The notes under the pieces were generated by a model. It had not been told where the DNA came from. It saw only the letters and a program-made list of their open reading frames with translations, and did not search any database. The position numbers and the translations under genes were made by a program. A stretch of DNA of 40,480 bases from a bacterium (Candidatus Blackallbacteria) CG13_big_fil_rev_8_21_14_2_50_49_14 (GTDB lineage Bacteria; Cyanobacteriota; Sericytochromatia; UBA7694). The stretch's first letter is position 1, and every line of letters starts with the position of its first letter. Of this stretch, positions 7,383 through 14,979 are shown one piece after another. The stretch covers positions 1-40,480 of the forward strand of contig PFGG01000044.1 in the NCBI GenBank assembly GCA_002783405.1. Reading direction: 5' to 3'.

Positions 7383-8945
7383 ATGCGCAACACCAGCAAA
7401 ACAATCGCCTCTTTTGCCTTCAAGAGAGGCTGTTTGAGTGTTTTCATACTGGTGCTGCTCAGTCTTTTTTTTCCAGCCCAGGCCCAATCAGGCCTGCCCT
7501 CCCCCAACCCCCATTCTCCGCTCACCGATCTATCAGGGACATTAAGTCCTGAATACCTATCTGCCATGAGCGCCCGTCTGGAGCGCTATCCCTTTGAGGT
7601 CAGGGCCCTTTATTTGGCCAAAACCCAAAACCTGCAATTGGCCTTTTACGCTGAAAAACTTTTCAAAGCCTGGAAAATGCCCCCCAAAAGCATGCTCATG
7701 GTGGTGGCTTTGGACCGCCGCAAAATTGGCCTGCATCTGGGCTCTGAACTGAGAAACGAATTGCGTCAGGTTCCTCCCTCTGAAATGCCAATGGGGTTAA
7801 AAAAAAACGAACAAAGTTCTGCTTCCCAACCCCAAACAACCGCAAGCGCAGAGCCGTCTGAAAATGAACATTTGGATCGGTTGCCTGAAGTGATTGAAGA
7901 AATTTCACAGTCTCTACAAAAACAAAACAAGCAAGCGCAGCAAGAGCCCCCCCAAAGCGCGGCCTCACGTTCTGAAAACCTGCTGGAGAGCAATATCAAC
8001 GAAAGCAAGCCGCTCAAACGCCAGGAAAACTTCTCTCCCCGACAATTGCTCCCCGTTTATATTTTTTTAGGAATTCTGTTATTCACCGGCCTCTTTTTTC
8101 TCGGCTTTCGTCTCTGGCAAAAACGCCAGGCCCAGGAGGCCTTAATCGACAAATTCTCATTGGAGGGTCAGGCTGCCTTTAATGAGATTGAAATGCTGTA
8201 TGCCAAATTTGATGGCCTTTTGCCAAACTTTCACAAATACCAGGGGGATACCCGCGAAAAACTCAAACTCTTTCTTCAGGAAGTGTCTGCCCTGCAAAAT
8301 CAATACGATGATATTTTTGATAATTATGAAGAAGAGGTCAAAGCTTTGGCCCATCAGCAGGAGCAGGCCGATGCCATCGATTTTTTTCTCTCGCTTGAAA
8401 AGGGCTTAGAAAAAGGTCAAAAGCTCTTTCAACAAGCGCAAACCATTCTGAAAAATCTGACAGATCTTAACCGCAACAATCAGAATCAACTGGAAAGCCT
8501 GCAAACGCAAAAACATAAATTCAGCCAAGAACTTCACGAATTGCGCAAACTTCACCCTCAGTTGAAACTCACCAAGCTTTCTCCCGTTTTTCAGCGCCAC
8601 CACGAACAATTACAGGAATATGAAAGCCTGAACAGCAAAGATCCGATGCGGGTTGAAAAACAGATTCAGGAATGGCTGAAAGAATTGCGTAAACTGGAAC
8701 GCGAGATTCAGTCCCTACCCCATCTCTGGCTGCAGTTTCATCAAGACCTGCGCCAAAGGATAGAGGGCTTAAAACAGAGAGCGGCTCAGAAGAAATTAAC
8801 ACCCGCCCAAACCCGTCAATTGGAAGAAGTCCAGCAATTGCATAAAAATATCCTGCAGGCGATTGAAAACGGTGATATGGAACGAATGAACCATCTCAAT
8901 GAAAGCTTTACCCACCGCTTGCAGGGTTTAGAGAGCGAAATCTAA
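7383..8945 (+). CDS. Secreted/membrane TPM-domain protein with long coiled coil
   Basis: 520 residues. A signal peptide covers residues 1-35 (basic start, hydrophobic F-I-L-V-L-L-S-L-F-F, cut near A-Q-A-Q). Residues about 47-125 resemble a TPM (YgcG-like) domain, beginning L-T-D-L-S-G-T-L-S-P. A Gln/Ser/Glu-rich linker is followed by one membrane helix at about 222-245 and a cytoplasmic coiled coil (about 250-520) rich in Gln, Glu, Lys and Leu. TPM domains occur in envelope proteins linked to membrane-protein quality control and photosystem repair. The role of this one is unknown. The start is fixed by the signal peptide, although there is no Shine-Dalgarno site. It is divergent from the sigma factor gene. 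Confidence 0.8.
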   Translation: MRNTSKTIASFAFKRGCLSVFILVLLSLFFPAQAQSGLPSPNPHSPLTDLSGTLSPEYLSAMSARLERYPFEVRALYLAKTQNLQLAFYAEKLFKAWKMPPKSMLMVVALDRRKIGLHLGSELRNELRQVPPSEMPMGLKKNEQSSASQPQTTASAEPSENEHLDRLPEVIEEISQSLQKQNKQAQQEPPQSAASRSENLLESNINESKPLKRQENFSPRQLLPVYIFLGILLFTGLFFLGFRLWQKRQAQEALIDKFSLEGQAAFNEIEMLYAKFDGLLPNFHKYQGDTREKLKLFLQEVSALQNQYDDIFDNYEEEVKALAHQQEQADAIDFFLSLEKGLEKGQKLFQQAQTILKNLTDLNRNNQNQLESLQTQKHKFSQELHELRKLHPQLKLTKLSPVFQRHHEQLQEYESLNSKDPMRVEKQIQEWLKELRKLEREIQSLPHLWLQFHQDLRQRIEGLKQRAAQKKLTPAQTRQLEEVQQLHKNILQAIENGDMERMNHLNESFTHRLQGLESEI

Positions 8946-8950
8946 GGCGT

Positions 8951-9208
8951 TCAATGCCAGCCCATTTGCCAATTCTGGGAATTTTTGAGTGCTTTCCAAT
9001 GAATCGTAAAAAAGCGATGTGAATGAATTGCCTCCATTTCAAGTTCATCTGAACCAGGAGCCACCCAATCATGTACCACAAAATGTTTTTCCTGGTTCAA
9101 AGGCTCACAGGCCGTCCATTTTGAACCCGGCAGTTTATTTCGGCTGATACGGTTATCCGGCAAGACAGGACGTTGCCGAAGAATCCTTGAAAAAGAAGGT
9201 TTTGGCAT
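8951..9208 (-). CDS. Small Trp-rich protein (TIGR02450-like)
   Basis: 85 residues, basic N-terminus. The core S-K-W-T-A, then N-Q-E-K-H-F-V-V, then an acidic strand, and the ending N-S-Q-N-W-Q-M-G-W-H match the small tryptophan-rich family TIGR02450, found in proteobacteria and other phyla. Function of the family is unknown. Its stop lies 5 bases from the convergent TPM-gene stop. The ATG at 9208 has only a weak ribosome site. Confidence 0.75.
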   Translation of the reverse strand: MPKPSFSRILRQRPVLPDNRISRNKLPGSKWTACEPLNQEKHFVVHDWVAPGSDELEMEAIHSHRFFTIHWKALKNSQNWQMGWH

Positions 9209-9260
9209 ATTCCAGTCTTAGCATATAAAAGAACTGAAATTCAAGTCTGAGGTTCAGGGT

Positions 9261-9716
9261 TTAATGACAGGCCTGGGTAGAATAATTTTGATGCCCCCGG
9301 TTGGGCTGACAGCGCCAAGCTTCCTCAGCCCGTGTCACGTACCAAAACCCTGGAGACATATATTCAAGATAAATACGGTACCGGCTGGACTGAATTGAGT
9401 CATCTAAAAAACCCTGATCGGTAATCACCACACGAACCAAAGCTGGTTTTTCCGGCATACTGAAATATTCCACGCTGCGCTGGGGGGCTTCTGGTATTTC
9501 ACCGACAAAACGCAAAGCAATCAGAAAAGGGTGACGTGTCCAGGCTTCTTTGTGAATCTGCGCCATTTTTAGTGTCTGATTGAAAGCTTCTCTTCTCAAA
9601 ATTGGCTTGTAGTCTTCACGGCTAGGCAATTGCACCGGAAAATCTGTAGAGAAAGCAGAAGCGCTCCAAAAAACCAGGCCCAACACAGCACTCAAGCTGA
9701 AAATCTGGGCCCGCAT
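9261..9716 (-). CDS. Secreted hypothetical protein
   Basis: About 151 residues with a clear signal peptide (hydrophobic L-S-A-V-L-G-L-V-F-W, cut near A-S-A-F). The mature part is Arg/Tyr/Trp-rich with a C-terminal pair of cysteines (W-R-C-Q and T-Q-A-C-H) that could form a disulfide in the periplasm. No family recognised. I chose the ATG at 9716; a TTG one codon earlier is possible. It follows the YbjN-like gene by 20 bases and is probably in the same operon. Confidence 0.7.
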   Translation of the reverse strand: MRAQIFSLSAVLGLVFWSASAFSTDFPVQLPSREDYKPILRREAFNQTLKMAQIHKEAWTRHPFLIALRFVGEIPEAPQRSVEYFSMPEKPALVRVVITDQGFLDDSIQSSRYRIYLEYMSPGFWYVTRAEEAWRCQPNRGHQNYSTQACH

Positions 9717-9736
9717 CAAAAATCGAGGGATAGAGC

Positions 9737-10180
9737 TCAGACTTCGGCGACCGCTTTGGCATCAATATGACGCTGACCATTTGAAAGCGTCGCCACCATT
9801 TCATCGAGAGAATCCGCATACTCAAGCACCGAGTCAACGACGAAGCAAAAAGTATCAAAGGAAATTTCATCGGCGGGCATGCGGTATTTCAAAATGACCT
9901 GATTGTCTACCAGAGCAAATTTGCCGAATACATCGGCAACATTCCAATTCAAGAGGGTTTTATACAAGGCAACTTCGCTCTCAGGACTGAGCTGAATATT
10001 GTGGGCAATTGCACCATGAAAATCCAGGAAAACGTGGTCGTCAAATTCTGAAAGATAAAGAACCACAGCGGCACTGCCACGGGTTAAGAGATATTCGCCT
10101 TCATTTTCACTATAATCAGCGCCTAAGCGTTTAAAATAGGACTCAATCCGGTGTCTCAGTGCATCCAGTAAAATACTCAT
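9737..10180 (-). CDS. YbjN-like / type III chaperone-fold protein
   Basis: 147 residues. Alternating strands with aromatic and acidic residues and a C-terminal helix resemble the YbjN family (putative sensory transduction regulators), which has the fold of type III secretion chaperones. Telling stretches are V-V-L-Y-L-S-E-F-D-D-H near residue 40 and the helix F-C-F-V-V-D-S-V-L-E-Y-A near residue 112. These proteins usually act by binding other proteins; the partner is unknown. The ATG at 10180 has an AGGAAAGGTGG ribosome site. It is divergent from the RapZ-YvcK gene. Confidence 0.65.
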   Translation of the reverse strand: MSILLDALRHRIESYFKRLGADYSENEGEYLLTRGSAAVVLYLSEFDDHVFLDFHGAIAHNIQLSPESEVALYKTLLNWNVADVFGKFALVDNQVILKYRMPADEISFDTFCFVVDSVLEYADSLDEMVATLSNGQRHIDAKAVAEV

Positions 10181-10314
10181 CTTTCGTCCACCTTTCCTGT
10201 TGATTTCCTCAGGTTCAGCTGCTATCCTGCGATAAGCTGTGAATGTGCGTTTTTGCTTTAAATAGCAAGTGCATCATACCATAAAAAACTTTCCTCTGTT
10301 GGTTCAATTTCACC

Positions 10315-12192
10315 ATGCCTTTTGCACCCCATACCTTTCAATTCACGGTCATTACTGGCGCTTCTGGCGCGGGAAAAAGCATGGTTTTGCGACATCTTGA
10401 GGATTTAGGTTATTTCTGTGCAGATAATCTGGTGCCTGCACTTTTGGGCTCTTTTGCCGATCTGATTTCTACCCAGTTCAACCGCATTGCCGTGGTCATG
10501 GATTTACGCGGAGGGGCATTTTTCGATGAGCTTTCAGGCTGCCTACATACCCTGAAAGAACGGGGCTTTCAATACCAAATCCTGTTCCTGGAAGCCAGTG
10601 ACGAGGTTTTGGTGCGTCGTTTCAGTGAAACCCGCCGGCGCCATCCCTTACAACATGAAGACATGAGTCTGCTTGAGAGTATTCAAAGAGAAAGAGAACG
10701 CCTGCGCGATATTCGCGAGCAAGCTGAAATCATTATCAATACCAGCCTGATGAAAGCAGCTGAACTCAAACAGGTCATTTCTGAACGCCTGATGGGACAA
10801 GCCGAATCTCAGCAAGGCCTGGTCGTGAATGTAACTTCTTTTGGCTACCGCTACGGTATTCCCATGGATGCCGATCTGACCTTTGATGTGAGATTCTTAC
10901 CCAATCCCTACTATAATACCGATTTACGCTCATTTACGGGCCTGGAACGACCCGTGCGCGATTATGTACTCGGAAAACAGGTCACCCAGGAGTTTATCCA
11001 GCGTTTCTTTGACTTTATGGCCTATTTGATTCCCCATTACCGCCAGGAAGGCAAAAGCAATTTAACGGTGGCCATTGGCTGCACAGGCGGGCGCCATCGC
11101 TCTGTGGCCATTACCCATGAACTGGCACGTGTTCTGCGCACAAAAAATTATTACGTGCTCGAAAAACACCGCGATATCAGCAAGGACGAAGCACGCTACC
11201 AGGCAGGACGCAAACAACGTGCAGAAGAGTTGAGCCTGGTCGCTTTGGGCGGAGGGACCGGCCTCTCCACGATCTTAAGAGGCTTTAAACACATTTTTCA
11301 CGATATCACCGCCATTGTCACCGTTTCAGATGACGGCGGCAGCAGTGGCCGCCTGCGGCGGGAATTGGGAATTATTGCGCCAGGAGATATCCGCAACTGC
11401 CTGACGGCTTTGGCCGATGAAGAAGGCCTGCTAACGGCATTGTTTAATTACCGTTTTGAACAGGGCAACAGCGAGCTGGAAGGTCACAGTTTCGGCAACC
11501 TCTTTTTAACCGCCATGGCCGAAGTCGTAGGCGACTTTCAAAGCGCCATTCAAGAGTCGAGCAAGGTTTTGGCCATCGGGGGCCGGGTATTGCCGATCTC
11601 ATTGGACAATATCACGCTCCAGGCCCAGATGCAGGATGGGCAGATCATTGTTGGAGAATCTTCGATTACCTGCTATGGCGGACAGGTTGAAAAACTGGAG
11701 CTCAAAGGCGATGAGACACGCCCGCTTCCAGAAGCCTTGGAGGCGATCCGCAAAGCGGATGCTCTGATTCTGGGGCCCGGCAGTCTCTATACGAGCACCC
11801 TTCCCCACCTGCTTTTTCCTGAAGTGGTAGAGACCCTCTGCAAACACAGCGGCCCCCGGATTTTTATCTGCAATGTGATGAGCCAACCCGGAGAAACCAC
11901 TGACTACAGTGTCTGTGATTATATCGAAACGCTCTACCGCCATGCCGGTCAACGCGATTGGCTCGACTGCGTGCTGGTCAATACCCGCCAACCTGACGAG
12001 GCCTTGATCCAACGCTACGCAGAAGAGAATTCGCATGTGGTCAGTTTCGATGCTGAACGTCTTGAAAACTATCCCCTCAAAATCGTAAGCGGTGATTTTC
12101 TCAGTACGGGGGATTATATCCGCCATGATTCAGAGAAACTGGCAGGGGCCATTCGTCAAATTCTTCAGGAATGGTATTTTCCTCAGCTTTAG
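10315..12192 (+). CDS. RapZ-YvcK fusion protein
   Basis: 625 residues in one frame. Residues 1-300 are a complete RapZ/YvcJ-type protein: Walker A G-A-S-G-A-G-K-S (15-22), F-G-Y-R-Y-G-I-P (176-183), R-F-L-P-N-P-Y-Y (193-200) and G-C-T-G-G-R-H-R-S (255-263). Residues 305-625 are a complete YvcK/CofD-like protein beginning L-V-A-L-G-G-G-T-G-L-S, with D-D-G-G-S-S-G-R and G-D-I-R-N-C. In Firmicutes the two are neighbours (yvcJ, yvcK). YvcK binds UDP-sugars and supports envelope synthesis and growth on gluconeogenic carbon; RapZ controls amino-sugar synthesis in enterobacteria. A fused regulator of cell-wall precursor supply is therefore plausible. No Shine-Dalgarno site is seen before the ATG. 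Its stop overlaps the convergent TetR-like gene. Confidence 0.93.
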   Translation: MPFAPHTFQFTVITGASGAGKSMVLRHLEDLGYFCADNLVPALLGSFADLISTQFNRIAVVMDLRGGAFFDELSGCLHTLKERGFQYQILFLEASDEVLVRRFSETRRRHPLQHEDMSLLESIQRERERLRDIREQAEIIINTSLMKAAELKQVISERLMGQAESQQGLVVNVTSFGYRYGIPMDADLTFDVRFLPNPYYNTDLRSFTGLERPVRDYVLGKQVTQEFIQRFFDFMAYLIPHYRQEGKSNLTVAIGCTGGRHRSVAITHELARVLRTKNYYVLEKHRDISKDEARYQAGRKQRAEELSLVALGGGTGLSTILRGFKHIFHDITAIVTVSDDGGSSGRLRRELGIIAPGDIRNCLTALADEEGLLTALFNYRFEQGNSELEGHSFGNLFLTAMAEVVGDFQSAIQESSKVLAIGGRVLPISLDNITLQAQMQDGQIIVGESSITCYGGQVEKLELKGDETRPLPEALEAIRKADALILGPGSLYTSTLPHLLFPEVVETLCKHSGPRIFICNVMSQPGETTDYSVCDYIETLYRHAGQRDWLDCVLVNTRQPDEALIQRYAEENSHVVSFDAERLENYPLKIVSGDFLSTGDYIRHDSEKLAGAIRQILQEWYFPQL

Positions 12193-13385
12193 AGTCTCAA
12201 GCCCTGAGCCTGTAAGGCATCCAAAACCTGCACCATTTCCATGGGCAAGCCCTCATCAGAAATAAAATAGACCTTGCCTTCGCGCACCAGTTTCAAGCGG
12301 GTTTCATGCTCATAGGTAAAAAATTCTTTGAGATCCAACATACTGTACCCGCCTGCTTTTCTAACCATTACAGAGGCGATCTGAAAGGTTTCCTCTTCAG
12401 GCTTGTGGACAAAATAGGCATTCGCAGGTAAGGCGTCTAGATCTTGCGCAGAAGAGGGGGATTCGCTTTCAGCCTGAGATGTTTCAGAGGTTTGAGACAC
12501 CTCTGTCAGCGTATCCGATGTAGAGATTTCAGCAGGAGGGATCTGTTCAAGTGAAGGTTCCTCTTCAGCGCTCTCTGGTTCAGCATCCTCCTCACTCTCC
12601 CATTCTTCTGGCGTATCGAAAGCCACAGCCGCCTCTGGTTCTTCTAAAAATTCAGAAGGACTGTCAAGCCCCAGCACCACGTCTGGGCCACGCATAAAGG
12701 AGAAACGGGCTTCCTGCCCCTGCGCCATAATTTCACGGATCAGAATATCCTCCCAAAAGAGCAAATACTCTGAAGAAGACAGCCCCATAAACTGATAGAA
12801 ATCTTGAGCCCCGCTCATAATCTGAAACATCAACAGGCATTTCAATATACCCACCCGACGAGGGGGCACGCCAGAATTCAAAAGAAAACAAACGCCCAAA
12901 TCACAGAGGGGCTGAAGCGGTTCAATGGCAGCGTCAATTTCTTGGCGAGCTTGAACTTCAGTCTCACTTTTCTGCCAGCTAAAAAATAACCCCAGAATTT
13001 TTAAGGCATACTGGTGTTCATACAAATCCAGCTCAGGATTCAATAAACGTAAAAGAATTTGATACTGCTGTGTTTCTGCAACTTCGGCTTTCTGCTGTTG
13101 AAGATAGTAAAGCAGGTGTTTTAAGGCATAAAAAACAAGATAGCAAAACATTTGATGTTTATTGGTAAAATAGCGATAAATCGAGGCTTCGGTAGAACCC
13201 ATCTGTTCCGCCAATTTCTTAAAGGTCAAGCGTTCTAAACCCTGAGCAATTAAAAAATCGATCGCTTCACGGATTAGTTTCTTGCCCAAACGACTGGTTT
13301 CAGGCTCCTTGCGAAAGAGAACAATTGGCGTATTGTAAGTATCACCCATTTCAAGCTGCACTTTATGTTTCCTTTTTTTAAGCAT
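12189..13385 (-). CDS. TetR-like regulator with acidic C-terminal extension
   Basis: About 398 residues. Residues about 35-80 form a TetR-type helix-turn-helix: L-T-F-K-K-L-A-E-Q-M-G then T-E-A-S-I-Y-R-Y-F-T-N-K. A helical ligand/dimer domain follows to about residue 215, then a long Glu/Ser/Pro-rich acidic linker (about 240-310), and a C-terminal piece of about 70 residues. The total is about twice the usual TetR length. The start is uncertain: ATG at 13385, GTG at 13397 or ATG at 13349. None has a good ribosome site. The target is unknown; its neighbours are RapZ-YvcK and the ammonium transporter. Confidence 0.75.
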   Translation of the reverse strand: MLKKRKHKVQLEMGDTYNTPIVLFRKEPETSRLGKKLIREAIDFLIAQGLERLTFKKLAEQMGSTEASIYRYFTNKHQMFCYLVFYALKHLLYYLQQQKAEVAETQQYQILLRLLNPELDLYEHQYALKILGLFFSWQKSETEVQARQEIDAAIEPLQPLCDLGVCFLLNSGVPPRRVGILKCLLMFQIMSGAQDFYQFMGLSSSEYLLFWEDILIREIMAQGQEARFSFMRGPDVVLGLDSPSEFLEEPEAAVAFDTPEEWESEEDAEPESAEEEPSLEQIPPAEISTSDTLTEVSQTSETSQAESESPSSAQDLDALPANAYFVHKPEEETFQIASVMVRKAGGYSMLDLKEFFTYEHETRLKLVREGKVYFISDEGLPMEMVQVLDALQAQGLRL

Positions 13386-13540
13386 ACCAAAATTCACAAA
13401 CTTCTAAACCCGATTCTCAGCCAAATAATCTACAGAGAGAGATGAATACCTGCCTATTTAAGCAACAATTCATCCTATCTGACACCTAAAAATACGTTCA
13501 AAGTTCAAAGGCCCATGCATAAGACACCTTGCTCTTAAGC

Positions 13541-13546
13541 TATAAT
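13541..13546 (+). promoter_or_regulatory. -10 element of the ammonium transporter gene
   Basis: A perfect TATAAT lies 24 bases before the TTG start, with AAAGGGTG as ribosome site in between. The -35 is not clear. Confidence 0.5.
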
Positions 13547-13569
13547 TATCTATTAAAGGGTGTATCGCA

Positions 13570-14979
13570 TTGTCAAAAAAATCGGGTCTTTCACATACAT
13601 TTATGCCATTATATCTTCGCTGGATTTTACCAATTCTGGTTGTTTTGTCAATTTTATTCGGCATTTTCGTGCCGGGCATGAATGCTGAAGCCCATCCTGA
13701 AAACCTCCAGTTAAACGATGCGGATCGCCTTTGGGTCATGATTTCAGCCGCATTGGTCTTTACCATGCAAGCCGGTTTTCTTTGTTTGGAAACGGGGTTA
13801 ACCCGCAATAAACATGTCATTTCAGTTGCCCTCAAAAACGTAGCCGATTGGTGTATTGCCAGCCTTTGCTTTTATCTGCTGGGCTTTGGCCTGATGTACG
13901 GAGAAAGCATTCACGGCCTGCTGGGCAGCAACCTGTTTGCCTTCACGGATCTCAATCTGCCCAATACCCTGCCCTTGGGGATCGTCTTTTTTCTTTTTCA
14001 ATTGGCCTATGCAGGCACGGCTACCACCATCGTTTCGGGGGCCATGGCCGAACGCACAGCCTTTATTCCCTACCTGATTGCGACCGCCGTCGTAAGTGCC
14101 TTGATTTTTCCCATTTATGGTCATTGGGTCTGGGGAGACGTCTTTTTGAACCACAATCACGCCTGGCTGAAGCAAATCGGCTATGTGGATTTCGCAGGAG
14201 CGAGCGTTGTTCACATCATTGGGGGAACGGTTTCTCTGATGGGGATTTGGTTGGTAGGGCCCCGTCTGGGACGGTTCGACAGAAAAGGACACCTGCGCAA
14301 ATTCGAGCCTTCGAATATTGCTTTGGCCGGGGCTGGCGTACTGGTGCTCTGGCTGGGATGGTGGGGTTTCAATGGCGGCAGTCTGTTTCAATTTAAATCG
14401 AGCGAGGTTGCCAGCATTATCTTGAACACCAATATGGCTGGTGCAGCTGGCGCTCTCAGCGCCTATCTGCACGGCGCATTTTTTCAAAAGCAACGTGATC
14501 TGATGGAGAAATTGATTGGGGGCACCCTGGGAGGTCTGGTGGCGGTCACAGCCTTGGCCAATATCGTTTCGCCCCTGGGCGCGATTGCCACAGGCATTCT
14601 CGCGGGTATTCTTCACAATCTGGCCTTTGTCTTTTTGAGCCACAAACTTAAATTGGATGATCCGGTTGGGGCTGTTCCCGTCCATGCTGTTTGTGGCAGT
14701 CTGGGCATCCTCTGTGTTCCTCTCTTTGGCAAAGCAGAACTGCTCCCTGCTGGCTCTCGACTGGCTCAATTGGGCGTGCAGGTTCTGGGGCTGGGGGTCT
14801 GTTTGCTCTGGACCTGCCTGACAGCCGGTCTGATGTTTTTTGTTCTGAAAAAATATATTGGTTTGCGGGTTTCTCCGCTGGAGGAAATGCAGGGAGTGTC
14901 CTTGGCCCGGCTTTTGCCGGAAGAAACCCCCTTGACCGAGGCAGAACTGGATTCGCTGCTCGAAGCAGAGCATAGCTAA
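13570..14979 (+). CDS. amt: Ammonium transporter (Amt family)
   Basis: 469 residues with a leading hydrophobic segment and about eleven membrane helices. Family marks are F-L-C-L-E-T-G-L-T-R-N-K-H, the first pore His in Y-G-H-W-V-W-G, the helix G-A-S-V-V-H-I-I-G-G, W-W-G-F-N-G-G-S, and the second pore His in V-P-V-H-A-V-C-G. It would move ammonium across the inner membrane. The start is TTG at 13570, supported by AAAGGGTG seven bases upstream; an ATG at 13603 would cut the hydrophobic N-terminus. No PII (glnB/K) gene is nearby. The stop overlaps the convergent kinase gene by four bases. Confidence 0.93.
   Translation: MSKKSGLSHTFMPLYLRWILPILVVLSILFGIFVPGMNAEAHPENLQLNDADRLWVMISAALVFTMQAGFLCLETGLTRNKHVISVALKNVADWCIASLCFYLLGFGLMYGESIHGLLGSNLFAFTDLNLPNTLPLGIVFFLFQLAYAGTATTIVSGAMAERTAFIPYLIATAVVSALIFPIYGHWVWGDVFLNHNHAWLKQIGYVDFAGASVVHIIGGTVSLMGIWLVGPRLGRFDRKGHLRKFEPSNIALAGAGVLVLWLGWWGFNGGSLFQFKSSEVASIILNTNMAGAAGALSAYLHGAFFQKQRDLMEKLIGGTLGGLVAVTALANIVSPLGAIATGILAGILHNLAFVFLSHKLKLDDPVGAVPVHAVCGSLGILCVPLFGKAELLPAGSRLAQLGVQVLGLGVCLLWTCLTAGLMFFVLKKYIGLRVSPLEEMQGVSLARLLPEETPLTEAELDSLLEAEHS

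Noticed and set aside
11599-12126. 175-codon frame on the minus strand
   Set aside because: It is antisense to the YvcK half of the fusion gene, which has clear motifs.
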